Shown here one piece after another: positions 8,125 to 16,724 of a stretch of DNA of 46,839 nt. Under the pieces are notes generated by a model, which saw only the letters and a program-made list of their open reading frames with translations, had not been told where the DNA came from and ran no database searches. Origin of the DNA: DASTPP01 sp035762175 (GTDB lineage: Bacteria > Myxococcota_A > Polyangia > Polyangiales > Polyangiaceae); assembly GCA_035762175.1 (NCBI GenBank), contig DASTPP010000390.1, positions 1 through 46,839 on the forward strand. Reading direction: 5' to 3'. Each line of letters starts with the position of its first letter. The stretch's first letter is position 1. A program made the position numbers and the translations under genes.

Positions 8125-9054
8125 ATGACCGTTTCTTCCAAGCAAGCCCGGGTGCGACCAGTAGCGCTTGCCCTCTTCTCTCTCTCGGGCGTCGGCCTCG
8201 TCGCCTGCGTCGAGCCCTCGCCGGACGGTGGCGCCGGGGTGGGCGGCGCGGCGGGCTCCGGCCAGGTCGGCAAGGCGGGCCGCGGGGGCGCGGCGGGCGC
8301 CGCGGGGCAGGCGGGGGCGGGTGATGGGGGCGCGGGCGGCGTCGGCGGCGCGGCGGGCGAGGCCGGGGCTGGCGGCGAGGCCGGCGAAGCGGGGGCCGGT
8401 GGCGCGGGCGGCGCGGGCGGCGCGGGCGGCAGGGCGGGCGAGGCCGGGGCGAGCGGCGCGGCGGGCGAGGCCGGGGCGGGCGGCTCGGGCGGTGCCGCCG
8501 GCGAAGCGGGGGCCGGCGGCGCGGGTGGCGTGGCAGGTGCGGGCGGAGCGGGCGGCACCTGCGGCGGGCTCGAGAGCGTGGTGCTCGGCACGTACTCTCT
8601 GGCGCTCACCAACGAGGTCAAGACCTGCTCGCAAATCACCCTCGAGTGTACGACCCAGACCCAGACGGGGGTCGCCTCCTACGACATCATTGCCGAATCG
8701 GTCTTGCCGGACGGCACGGTGCCTCTGCGCACCGAGCTACGCGCGCCCACCCTCTTTCTCGACGGCAGCGATCAGCACGAAGAATACGAGACGCCGTACG
8801 TTTTTTACCCCTCCGATGGCACCGCCGGCCCATGGCACCCCGACCGGGCCGCCACCGAGACGTGGGTGCAGCTCGGGGGGTTCACCAACTGCCCGTACGA
8901 CCCGAGCTATCCCACCAAGATAGAGGTCGACATCGATCTCGCGACCGGCGCGATCACGCGCTTTTACCGCCGTTGCTTGAACATCGGTGAGTTCGCGTCG
9001 GTCTATTACGACGTCACCACGACCGGCACCGGCGCCTTCGTTTGCCAGCCCTGA
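8125..9054 (+). CDS. Gly/Ala-linker exported lipoprotein
   Basis: This encodes 309 aa. The signal sequence ends GLVAC (Cys28 is the probable lipid anchor). About 110 residues of Gly/Ala/Glu-rich linker follow, made of repeated GGAGG, GEAGAGG and similar blocks. A C-terminal domain of about 160 residues contains several cysteines, many Tyr residues and a YRRCLNIGEF segment. The C-terminal domain presumably sits at the surface at the end of the flexible linker. No family is recognised. Linkers of this kind directly after the lipobox are typical of Sorangium-like proteins. The start at 8125 gives the signal peptide directly; the in-frame extension to 8020 does not. Confidence 0.8.
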   Translation: MTVSSKQARVRPVALALFSLSGVGLVACVEPSPDGGAGVGGAAGSGQVGKAGRGGAAGAAGQAGAGDGGAGGVGGAAGEAGAGGEAGEAGAGGAGGAGGAGGRAGEAGASGAAGEAGAGGSGGAAGEAGAGGAGGVAGAGGAGGTCGGLESVVLGTYSLALTNEVKTCSQITLECTTQTQTGVASYDIIAESVLPDGTVPLRTELRAPTLFLDGSDQHEEYETPYVFYPSDGTAGPWHPDRAATETWVQLGGFTNCPYDPSYPTKIEVDIDLATGAITRFYRRCLNIGEFASVYYDVTTTGTGAFVCQP

Positions 9055-9126
9055 GCGGGGGCGCGAGCGCCGCCCCCCCGGCCCTCGGCTCGGGGCCTTG
9101 GGCCGCCGCCCGGCGCCGGCGCCCTC

Positions 9127-9492
9127 TCAGCGCGCGGCCCGCTCGAAGACGTAGCTCGTCTGCCCGTAGCGCACCGCGAGGGTCGGGCGGCGCTCGTCGC
9201 CGCCGACGACCTCCCAGCCGCCTTCGGGCGGGGGGCTGTCCGGCTCGCCCGCGGGGCGGGGCGCGGGCCGGGCCGCGCGCGCTAACTTCGCGGCCAGCCG
9301 CCGGCGCTGCCGGATCGCGTCCGCCAGCGCGAGCCGTTGCTCGAAGGTGAGCTGCTCCCAGCGGTTGGCCGGGGCGGTGTTCGTCAACACTTGTCCGTCG
9401 TTCTTGGCCGAGTTGAGCCACTCTTTGGCCGCGAGCAAGTCGTTCTTCAACCGCTCGGCCGCGGCCCGGCCGCCCTTCGACGTCTTCGCCAT
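9127..9492 (-). CDS. hypothetical small protein
   Basis: This 121-aa protein has no signal peptide or membrane segment. The first 75 residues are helical, basic and Ala-rich (KTSKGGRAAAERLKNDLLAA, then RLALADAIRQRRR). The C-terminal part after a Pro-rich linker has a short beta-like segment (LAVRYGQTSYVFERA). The ATG at 9492 lies within a perfect dyad at 9488-9502. It is convergent with the Gly/Ala lipoprotein gene ending at 9054. No family is recognised. Confidence 0.65.
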   Translation of the reverse strand: MAKTSKGGRAAAERLKNDLLAAKEWLNSAKNDGQVLTNTAPANRWEQLTFEQRLALADAIRQRRRLAAKLARAARPAPRPAGEPDSPPPEGGWEVVGGDERRPTLAVRYGQTSYVFERAAR

Positions 9493-9502
9493 AGCCTATG
9501 GC
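9488..9502. promoter_or_regulatory. 15-bp dyad over a start codon
   Basis: GCCATAgccTATGGC is a perfect 6+6 dyad with a 3-base centre. It covers the start codon of the minus-strand gene at 9492. It could be an operator or a small RNA hairpin affecting translation, or chance. Confidence 0.3.
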
Positions 9503-9699
9503 CTAAGATAGCCGCCCGCGACGAGTCAAGCGCCGCGGGCCCGCGTCACACACCTGTCACAGGCTGAGCACGCGCGCGTCGCCGCGTTCACGTCGGCTCG
9601 TCGCGAAGAAGGCATCGGGGCGCCACGCGCGGCCGCCACGATGCCTGCCCCGAAGCCCGCCCCGCCCCGGGGCCGGGCGCGCGCAACGAGGTGTCTTCG

Positions 9700-12069
9700 A
9701 TGAGCGGTCGAGTGTTCGGTCTCTGTCGCTACGGTTTGGGTGGCGCCTTCGCGATCGCCGTGGGCCTCGCGGCCTGCGGCGACGACGACGATCCGGCGGG
9801 CGATCCGCGCGCGGGCAGCGGCGGCGGCGCGGGCGGCGGCGTCGCCGGCGCGTCCGGCGCGGCGGGGTCGGGTGGCGGCGCGGGCGGCGGCTCGGCCGGC
9901 GGCGGTGGCGGCTCGGCCGGCGGCGGCTCGGCCGGCGGCGGCGGCTCGGCCGGCGGGGCGGGCGCCGGGGGAGGGGCGGTGGTGCTGACGGGCCTGCCGG
10001 CGCGCGCGCGCTCGCTCGTCGAGGCGTACGCGGCCGACGCCGTGCCGGCCGGGGTCGAGTTCCCCGTCGTGGCGGCGACCGACGACCAGGTCCGCTCGCT
10101 CGCGGGCGCGGTGCAGAGCGTGGTCGTCTCGTGGCTCGACCCGCTCACGGCCGACGAGAACTTCGCCGGCGGAGCGCCCTTCTTCGGGGCCAACAACGAT
10201 TACATCGCGTACTTCGGCGAGGGCTGGGACGCGACGCCCGGCGACGCGCCGCAGTGGCACGGCAGCAGCGAGGCCGCCTGGCTCTGGGTCAACCACGAGT
10301 ACTTGAGCAACGACGGGCCCGCGCTCGCGAGCGCCCCCACGGGCCAGCACCTGACGCTCGCGGCCTTCTTGCGCGACAAGGGCGTCATCACGACCGACCC
10401 CGCGTCCCAGGTCTGGACGCAGCCCGAGCTCGACGCCTACGTCGCCGCCTGGAAGCGCCACGTCGGCGGCTCGTGGGTGCGCGTCACCCGCTCGCCCTCG
10501 GGCGCCTGGTCGCTCGACCGCGGCGCCGCCAACCTCCGCTACGACGCGACGAGCGACACGCGCTCGCTCTTGACCGGCCACACCCTCGCGGCCGGCGACG
10601 TCGACGACGCCGGCGCGCCGCTGCCCGCGGGCGTCATCGCGGGCACGCTCGCCAACTGCTCGGGCGGGCAGGCGCCCTGGGGCACGGTCATCACGGCGGA
10701 AGAGAACTTCCAGTTCACCTACGGCGACGCCGAGCTCGGCTGGAGCGAGAACGCCGGCTTCGACCCGACCAAGGGCCTCGGCCCGGGCCAGCCGCTCGCG
10801 CTCAACTTCGCGCCCCAGACCGCGGGCACCGACTTCGGCCGCGCGAGCGTGGGCCTGCACAGCCCCGAGGCCTACGGCTACCTCACCGAGATCGACCCCG
10901 GCGCCGCGCCCGGCCAGCACTACGGCGCGGGCGGCACCGCCCGCGGGCACAAGAAGCTCGGCTACTTCGGCCGCGCCCGCTGGGAGAACGCCGCCTTCGC
11001 CGTCGACGAGGCCTGGAAGCCCCTCGCCGGCAAGCGCCTCGTCGTCTACAGCGGCGACGACCGGCGCGGCGGGCGCATCTACAAGTTCGTCTCGCGCGAG
11101 CCCTACGCGGCCGGCATGACGCGCGAACAGGCGCGCGCGCTGCTCGACGACGGCGACCTCTACGTCGCGCAGTTCGACGGGCTCGACAACGCCACCGGCA
11201 AGTACCTCGTTGCGACCGGCCGCGCGCCCACCGAGACCAAGCCCGGCCAGGGCCGTTGGATCCACCTGAGCGTCGACAACGTGACCGACGACGCCCCCAA
11301 CGCCGCCGCCCTCGGCGCCCCCGGCAAGAAGGTCGGCGACGCCCTCAAGGACCTCGCGTGGAACGGCCTCGGCGGCTTCGCGAGCGACGACGTCGTGCGC
11401 CGCGCCCTCTTCACCGCCTCGAACAAGCTCGGCATCATGGAGCTGAACCGCCCCGAAGACGTCGAGTGGAACCCCCGCGACCCCTCGGGCAAGCCCCGGC
11501 TCTACGTCGCCTTCACCAACCACAACCGCATCACCCAGCTCACCCCCCAGGGCGTGCTGCGCAAGGCGGCCGACTGCGAGGGCGACAAGCTGAAGGCGTG
11601 CAGCCGCAACGACACCGTCGGCTCCATCTTCTCGATCGAAGAGGCCGACCCGGCCGACCCCGGCGCCTCGAAGGCCTTCACCTACCGCTCGCCCTGGCAG
11701 GGCAGCGTCGGCGCCGGCGCCTTCGACGCGGCCAACCCCGACAACCTCTTCATCGACCAAGGCGGCGGCGTCTGGTTCGGCACCGACGGCAACTACGGCG
11801 TGTCCGGCAAGAAGAGCGCCGACGGCGTCTACTACCTCGACGTCGACCCCTCGCACGCCGCGGGGCCGCGCGCCACGTACGGCAAGGCCTTCCGCGTCGC
11901 CGCCATGCCGAGCGACGCCGAGGCGACCGGCCCCGCGTTCTCGTCCGACGGGCGCACCCTCTTCATCAGCGTGCAGCACCCGGGCGAAGACAACGTCAGC
12001 ACCTGGCCCGCCGGCGGCAGCGCCCGGCCGCGCTCGGGCGTCGTCGCCCTCTACTTCGCCGACCCCTGA
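9700..12069 (+). CDS. PhoX-family (DUF839) phosphatase, lipoprotein form
   Basis: This 789-aa protein starts with a lipoprotein signal ending GLAAC (Cys26). About 65 residues of Gly/Ser/Ala linker follow (GGGSAGGG blocks). A large beta-propeller domain of the PhoX/DUF839 family fills the rest. Family signatures visible are WLWVNHEY, NCSGGQAPWGTVITAEENF, a GYFGRARWENAAF segment, YSGDDRRGGRIYKFVS and the C-terminal SVQHPGEDN. PhoX enzymes are Ca2+/Fe-dependent alkaline phosphatases, usually exported by Tat. Here the signal lacks twin Arg and the protein is probably lipid-anchored. The ATG at 9700 is favoured over a GTG at 9691 because GAGG lies about 8 bases before it. A di-haem cytochrome gene follows after 36 bp. 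Confidence 0.85.
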   Translation: MSGRVFGLCRYGLGGAFAIAVGLAACGDDDDPAGDPRAGSGGGAGGGVAGASGAAGSGGGAGGGSAGGGGGSAGGGSAGGGGSAGGAGAGGGAVVLTGLPARARSLVEAYAADAVPAGVEFPVVAATDDQVRSLAGAVQSVVVSWLDPLTADENFAGGAPFFGANNDYIAYFGEGWDATPGDAPQWHGSSEAAWLWVNHEYLSNDGPALASAPTGQHLTLAAFLRDKGVITTDPASQVWTQPELDAYVAAWKRHVGGSWVRVTRSPSGAWSLDRGAANLRYDATSDTRSLLTGHTLAAGDVDDAGAPLPAGVIAGTLANCSGGQAPWGTVITAEENFQFTYGDAELGWSENAGFDPTKGLGPGQPLALNFAPQTAGTDFGRASVGLHSPEAYGYLTEIDPGAAPGQHYGAGGTARGHKKLGYFGRARWENAAFAVDEAWKPLAGKRLVVYSGDDRRGGRIYKFVSREPYAAGMTREQARALLDDGDLYVAQFDGLDNATGKYLVATGRAPTETKPGQGRWIHLSVDNVTDDAPNAAALGAPGKKVGDALKDLAWNGLGGFASDDVVRRALFTASNKLGIMELNRPEDVEWNPRDPSGKPRLYVAFTNHNRITQLTPQGVLRKAADCEGDKLKACSRNDTVGSIFSIEEADPADPGASKAFTYRSPWQGSVGAGAFDAANPDNLFIDQGGGVWFGTDGNYGVSGKKSADGVYYLDVDPSHAAGPRATYGKAFRVAAMPSDAEATGPAFSSDGRTLFISVQHPGEDNVSTWPAGGSARPRSGVVALYFADP

Positions 12070-12105
12070 CCCCCGGCTCCTGACGCCCGCCCCCTGACCC
12101 CGCCC

Positions 12106-13935
12106 ATGACGCCCCGCTCCGACCCGCCGCGGCCGAGCGGCGACGCGCCGCCCGTCGCCCTCGCCCCCGCGCCGCCCCGACGCCACGAAGCCTGGCCCCT
12201 GCTCGCCGGCGAGAGCCTCGTGCTCGCGGCGCTCGCGGGCCTGCTGCCCCCCCCCGTCGCCCCCGCTCTGACCGCGGCCCCCGCTGGCGCCGCCCGCGTC
12301 TCGCCCGCGGAGCCGGCCGCCGCCCGCGCCGCGCCCGCGGAGCCGCCCGCCGCGGCGGCCGCCGGGCGAGGCGCGGCCGGGCCGGCCGACTACGACCCGC
12401 TCGCCGAGGCGCGCGGCGCGGCCGGGCGCGTCGGCAACAAGGAGGCGAGCGTGCCGGCCGCCTGCTACGCGAAGACCGAAGGCCGCCACAACACCTGCTG
12501 GGTCTGCCACACCGGGCCGCAGGGCGAGAACCGGCTCGCCGACTTCGAGCGGCAGGCCGAGTACGCCTTCTCCGACTACGGCGCGACCAACCGCTGGGCG
12601 AACCTGTTCGAAGACCGCCGCGCCGCCGCGGCCGCCATCGGCGACGCCGAGGCGCTCGCGTACGTGCGCGAAGACAACTACGGGCCGCTGCGCCGGGCCC
12701 TCGCCGCGCGGGCCGAGCCGCTCGCCTTCCGCCCCGACCTCGAGCTCGCCGCGGGCTTCGACGCCCTCGGCTTCGCCCGCGACGGCAGCGGCTGGCGGGC
12801 GCTGCGCTACAAGCCCTTTCCGGGCGCGTTCTGGCCCACCAACGGCGGCGCCGGCGACGCCTTCGTGCGCCTGCCGCCCGCCTTCCGGGCCGACGCGGGG
12901 GGGGCGCCCTCGCTCGAAGTCTACCGCGCCAACCTGAGCATCCTCGAGGCGAACGTCGCGTCCGACCCGGCGACGCCCGCCGCCCGCGTCGACTGGCCGA
13001 TCGAGCCGCTCGACGAGCGGGCGCTCGGCGTCGACCTCGACGGCGACGGGGCCTTGCGGCCAGGCACGACGCGCCTGCGCGGCCTGCCCGCCCGCTACCT
13101 GGGCGCCGCCGGCGGCGTGCGCGTGCGCAAGGGGCTCTACCCCCGGGGCGTCGAGTTCTTGCACTCGGTGCGCTACCTCGACCCCGACCGCCCCGCGCTC
13201 GCCGCCGAGCGCATGAAAGAGCTGCGCTACTCGCGAAAAGAAGAAGAGCTCGGCGACTGGGCGGTCGGCGCCGCCTACGAGCGCGAGGCCGAAGAGAAAG
13301 ACGAGGGGCGCCCGCCCTCGTACCGCGGCTCGGCCGTCACCGGCCTGCGCAACGCCTTCGGCTGGCTCTTGCAGGGCTACATCGAAGACCGCGAAGGGCG
13401 CCTGCGCCTGCAGACCGACGAAGAGCACCGCGCCTGCATGGGCTGCCACGGCGGCCTCGGCGTCACGACCGACGCGACCTTCGCCCTGCCGCGCAAGGTG
13501 CCGGGCGCCGAGGGTTGGCGGCCGCAAGACCTCCGCGGCATGCCCGACGCGCCCCAGGTCGGGCAGCGCGACCCCGAGGTGCTCACCTACCTGCGGCGCG
13601 CGGGCGGGGGCGACGAGCTGCGGGGCAACGGCGAGCTCCGGGCCCGCTTCTTCCGCGGCGGCCGCCCCGACGAGGCCGCGCTGCGCCGGGCCGCCCCGGG
13701 CGGCGATCGCGACCTCGCCGACCTCGTCGCCCCCTCGCGCGAGCGCGCCCTCGCCCTCGACAAGGCCTACCTGGCGCTCGTGCGCGCGGGGCGCTTCTCG
13801 CTCGGGCGCGACGCGCCGCTCGCGCCGCCCGACAACCTGCACGCGTCGGTCGAGGCCGGCGCCCCCACGGGGCTCGCGGCGTCCGGGCGCTTGTACGCCG
13901 ACGGGCGCCTGCAGCTCGCCTGGGCCCGGCGCTGA
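12106..13935 (+). CDS. di-haem cytochrome c-like exported protein
   Basis: This 609-aa protein has an N-terminal hydrophobic segment near residues 33-60 (signal or anchor). A long Ala/Pro linker follows. There are two c-type haem attachment motifs, CWVCH at 131-135 and CMGCH at 444-448. The middle region carries YKPFPGAFWPTNGGAGDAF and long helical acidic stretches. The two widely spaced haems suggest an electron-transfer or peroxidase-like role at the periplasmic side, but I do not recognise a named enzyme. The gene starts 36 bp after the PhoX-like gene, so the two are likely co-transcribed. The N-terminal 30 residues before the hydrophobic part are unusually Pro-rich, so the true start could be a little downstream. 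Confidence 0.75.
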   Translation: MTPRSDPPRPSGDAPPVALAPAPPRRHEAWPLLAGESLVLAALAGLLPPPVAPALTAAPAGAARVSPAEPAAARAAPAEPPAAAAAGRGAAGPADYDPLAEARGAAGRVGNKEASVPAACYAKTEGRHNTCWVCHTGPQGENRLADFERQAEYAFSDYGATNRWANLFEDRRAAAAAIGDAEALAYVREDNYGPLRRALAARAEPLAFRPDLELAAGFDALGFARDGSGWRALRYKPFPGAFWPTNGGAGDAFVRLPPAFRADAGGAPSLEVYRANLSILEANVASDPATPAARVDWPIEPLDERALGVDLDGDGALRPGTTRLRGLPARYLGAAGGVRVRKGLYPRGVEFLHSVRYLDPDRPALAAERMKELRYSRKEEELGDWAVGAAYEREAEEKDEGRPPSYRGSAVTGLRNAFGWLLQGYIEDREGRLRLQTDEEHRACMGCHGGLGVTTDATFALPRKVPGAEGWRPQDLRGMPDAPQVGQRDPEVLTYLRRAGGGDELRGNGELRARFFRGGRPDEAALRRAAPGGDRDLADLVAPSRERALALDKAYLALVRAGRFSLGRDAPLAPPDNLHASVEAGAPTGLAASGRLYADGRLQLAWARR

Positions 13936-13960
13936 GGCCCGACACAGAAGCGACGCACGA

Positions 13961-14920
13961 ATGGCGCAGAGTTGGCACCCCCCCGGCGCGCGCGCGGCGC
14001 ATGCTGCTCCGTCGCCGCCGGGCCCCGCGCCCGCCGGCGTTCGCTCGGGCTCTGCCATGCTCCCTTCTCGCAGCCCGACGGGCCGCACGCGCCACGGCGA
14101 GCCCGCACCCCCCGACGCCCGGCGGCCCGCCCCCCCCGACGAAGGCGACCGCGCCGACGCCGCGAGGGCCCTGCCGCTCACCCGGCTGCGCTCGGTCGCC
14201 CTGCCCCTCGTCGCGCGCCTGCGCGCCGGCCGGCCCTCGCACGAGGCCCGGGCCCTCGCGTCGCTCGCCCTCGCCGAGGCCGTCGCGCGCGAGCTGCCCG
14301 AGCTGCCCCGGGCCGCCGACGTCGCGGCGAACGCCCGGGCGGTCGAAGACTTCTGGGACGGCCTGCTCACCGCGCGGGCGGCGCTCGACGCCGGGCGGCG
14401 CGACCGGGCGGCGGGCGGCCCGGAGCCCGACCTCTCGTCGCTCGTGGTCGCCCGCTGCCTGCTCGTCGCCGGGCTCAGCGCGCGGCGGGCCAAGGCGGCG
14501 ACGGCTCCGCCGAAGCGTCGGGCCGCGCCCGACGAGCGCGGGTGGCCCTCCACCCGCGAGACCAAGCTCCGCCGCGTCGTCGAGATCGTCGAGCGGCACG
14601 TCGAGCCCTGGGTGCGCATCGGCGGCGCCGAGCTCATCTCGCAAGAGGCCGCGGGCCTCTGTGACGATCTGCGGCGGGCCTTCCCCGAAGACTTTCGCAA
14701 CATCACCCTCGACCGCTGCCGCGAGGCCCTCGCGCGCTGGTCGCCCGGCAAGCCCCCGCCGGGGCGGCTCTCGACCAACGACATCGCCGCCCTCTTGATC
14801 GCCTCGGCGGGCCCCTTCAAGGCCGCCGAGGCGACCCGCACGCGCCTGCGCCGCGACATCGACCGCGCCGTCGCCCGCGCGGCGCCGGGCCCCCTGCGCC
14901 GGGCCGGCCCCGCCGGCTGA
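13961..14920 (+). CDS. hypothetical protein
   Basis: This is a 319-aa basic, Arg/Ala-rich soluble protein with no signal or membrane segment. The first 30 residues are low-complexity, and an ATG at 14057 is an equally good start. The conserved-looking C-terminal half includes KLRRVVEIVERHVEPWVRIG and FPEDFRNITLDRCREALARW, followed by a helical tail. No family is recognised. It follows the cytochrome gene by 25 bp and could be in the same transcript. Confidence 0.6.
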   Translation: MAQSWHPPGARAAHAAPSPPGPAPAGVRSGSAMLPSRSPTGRTRHGEPAPPDARRPAPPDEGDRADAARALPLTRLRSVALPLVARLRAGRPSHEARALASLALAEAVARELPELPRAADVAANARAVEDFWDGLLTARAALDAGRRDRAAGGPEPDLSSLVVARCLLVAGLSARRAKAATAPPKRRAAPDERGWPSTRETKLRRVVEIVERHVEPWVRIGGAELISQEAAGLCDDLRRAFPEDFRNITLDRCREALARWSPGKPPPGRLSTNDIAALLIASAGPFKAAEATRTRLRRDIDRAVARAAPGPLRRAGPAG

Positions 14921-15007
14921 AGTAGGGGCGCCGGCGTCGCGACCCCCTCGACCGGCGCACCCTCGCCCGACGGCGAGCGAGCCGATGGCCCAGCTCGGGC
15001 ACGGCGG

Positions 15008-15106
15008 GACAATCTAGTTCCTACCTTCGGGCTCGCGCGATCCAGGGCGAAACAGCGACGCGAAGGCCCGAGGGCCCGCCCGTGTCGCCGCAGACAAACT
15101 AGTTCC
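15008..15106. repeat. pair of 14-bp direct repeats
   Basis: GACAATCTAGTTCC at 15008-15021 recurs as GACAAACTAGTTCC at 15093-15106, 85 bp apart, in the gap before the GTG-start gene at 15196. An inverted pair CCAGGGCG/CGCCCTGG also lies in the interval. This could be a regulatory site pair. It is the only structure I see in 14921-15195. Confidence 0.45.
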
Positions 15107-15195
15107 GCCCTGGGCGACGCTCCGGGGAAGCCGCGCGATGAGTCCGCCGCGGCCCGCGGGTCCAACCATCGAAACCCGCATCGAGGAGGCCCCCC

Positions 15196-15684
15196 GTGAT
15201 CGCTGCGTCGCTCGACACCTTCCCCGCCGTTCGTCCCCTCCGCTGCGCCCCGGCCGCCCGGGGCCCGTCGCGCGTCGAGAGCGAGCCGGCGAGGCGCGCC
15301 GGCGCGAGCGCACGGCGGGCCGCCCGCTTCGCCATCGGGCTCGCCGCCCTCGCCCTGCTCGTCGACGCCGCCCTCGCCTGGCTCCACGGCACGCGCCTGG
15401 GCTTCGCGCTCTTGCCCACCTACGTGACGGTGCTGGCCCTCGCGGCCTTCTGGCTCCGCGAGCCCCGCGCCGCGCAGGCGCTCGGCCGCCCCGCGTCGCC
15501 GTCCGAAGTCGACCCTCCCGCTTCGGCCCGCCCCCCTCGCGCCTCCGTCGCCGAGCGCCAGCGCGCGGCCATGGTCGTCGAACTCGACGTCCGTGCACGC
15601 CTGCTGGACGCGCCCGCCGGCGTCTTCTTTCTCTTTCCGCCGACGCCCAACCGCGTCGCGCTGCCGACCCGCGAAGCGGCCTGA
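15196..15684 (+). CDS. small membrane protein of unknown function
   Basis: This 162-aa protein is predicted to start at a GTG, because GAGGAGG lies at the right distance and no ATG is available. A basic N-terminus of about 50 residues is followed by two membrane helices (near 52-70, FAIGLAALALLVDAALAWL, and 75-92, FALLPTYVTVLALAAFWL). A cytoplasmic tail ends VFFLFPPTPNRVALPTREAA. No family is recognised. The pattern of two helices plus tails is common among small inner-membrane accessory proteins. Confidence 0.65.
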   Translation: MIAASLDTFPAVRPLRCAPAARGPSRVESEPARRAGASARRAARFAIGLAALALLVDAALAWLHGTRLGFALLPTYVTVLALAAFWLREPRAAQALGRPASPSEVDPPASARPPRASVAERQRAAMVVELDVRARLLDAPAGVFFLFPPTPNRVALPTREAA

Positions 15685-16091
15685 AGGGGGCGATGTCCGG
15701 CAATTCTCGTACGAGCGGCGTCTCGCTGCCATTAGGGGCGCGACGTTTCGCGCCAGTGTGGCGCCCTTGCCGGCGCAACGTGGCCTCGCGAACGGATTGG
15801 CCCGGTAATCGAATGCGGATAGCGCGCTGTCGCGAACGGCGCGCCGGCGACCTTCGCGCCGGCGCGCGGCCGGCGGCGGCCGCGTTTGACGAGCCCATTT
15901 CGGCTGCGCGACGCGGGCAACGCGCGCGGTTCGAGAACCGAAGGGTGCGTTCGGGGGGCCCGAAGTCAAGCGCAATCGGAGCGCTGCTTTCGCGCGCGGC
16001 TGCCCGCGGCGAGACCTCGTCCGTGGTGGCGCTCACCTTGCAGATTGCGCCGGACGCGCTGCTGCGCCCCTCGCGCCGCGGGCGAACACCC
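15685..16091. other. 407-bp gap with a GC hairpin
   Basis: No gene is supported here. Frames are open only through lack of stop codons, and codon use is not coding-like. A perfect 9+9 hairpin, GCGCCGGCG/CGCCGGCGC with a 7-base loop, spans 15841-15865. The segment should hold the promoter of the HdeD-like gene at 16092. I see no clear -10/-35 pair. Confidence 0.45.
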
Positions 16092-16724
16092 ATGCGGTTC
16101 ACGATTTTCGCCAATTGGTGGGCGCTCTCGATGCGCGCCTCGCTGGGGCTACTCTTCGGCGCCTTCACCCTCGCCTGGCGGGGCCTCGACCCGGGCTCGC
16201 TCACGCTCCTTTACGGCGCGTACGTCGTCGCCGCGGGCAACTGGAACCTCGTCGGCGCCCTGCGCTCGGCCCGCGTCGGCGAGCGGCCGGGCCCGCTCTT
16301 CTTCGAGGGCCTCGCGAGCGCCGTCTCGGGCGCCGCCGTCTTGCTCTGGCCCGTGCCGAGCGCCTTCGCGCTGCTCCACTTCGTCGCCGCCCGCTCGGTG
16401 GTCACCGGCGGGTTCGAGATTTGCGCCGCCCGGCGCCTGCGCCGGATGGTCCCGGGCGAGGTCTTGCTGGCACTGGCGGGCGCGAGCTCGGTCGCCTTCG
16501 GCCTGGCCTTGCTCGCCGCGCGCCCCGCCGCCGCGGGCGAGATCGGGCTGCTGGCGGGCGCGCACGCCGCCGGCTACGGCGCGCTCCTGCTCGCGCTCTC
16601 GCTGCGCCTGCGCGTCACGCGCCCCGTGTCACGCCGCGCGGGCGCGGCGCGCGTCGCGGCGCTCCGCGCTGCCGGGCAGGCCGTCGGACAGGGGCGCCCA
16701 GCGCGCGGGGCGCCCGCGCTCTGA
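16092..16724 (+). CDS. HdeD/DUF308-like membrane protein
   Basis: This 210-aa protein is made almost wholly of hydrophobic helices (roughly residues 10-30, 35-55, 75-95, 100-120, 130-150 and 155-175), with a basic Arg-rich tail. The pattern WWALSMRASLGLLFGAFTLAW followed by LTLLYGAYVVAAG resembles HdeD-family proteins. These are inner-membrane proteins linked to acid stress in enterobacteria and of unknown role elsewhere. The ATG at 16092 has no strong ribosome binding site. An ATG at 16131 is possible. The 3' end overlaps the converging kinase gene by about 150 bp. Confidence 0.7.
   Translation: MRFTIFANWWALSMRASLGLLFGAFTLAWRGLDPGSLTLLYGAYVVAAGNWNLVGALRSARVGERPGPLFFEGLASAVSGAAVLLWPVPSAFALLHFVAARSVVTGGFEICAARRLRRMVPGEVLLALAGASSVAFGLALLAARPAAAGEIGLLAGAHAAGYGALLLALSLRLRVTRPVSRRAGAARVAALRAAGQAVGQGRPARGAPAL

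Noticed and set aside
13961..14056. Sigma54-type promoter (TTGGCAC) inside the start region of the gene at 13961
   Set aside because: The -12 element TTGC is absent at the required distance.
9526..15975. A minus-strand open frame of 2149 codons
   Set aside because: It lies antisense to the PhoX-like, cytochrome and following genes and is only open because stop codons are rare in such G+C-rich DNA. The peptide is an Arg/Gly/Ala/Val mirror of the real genes.
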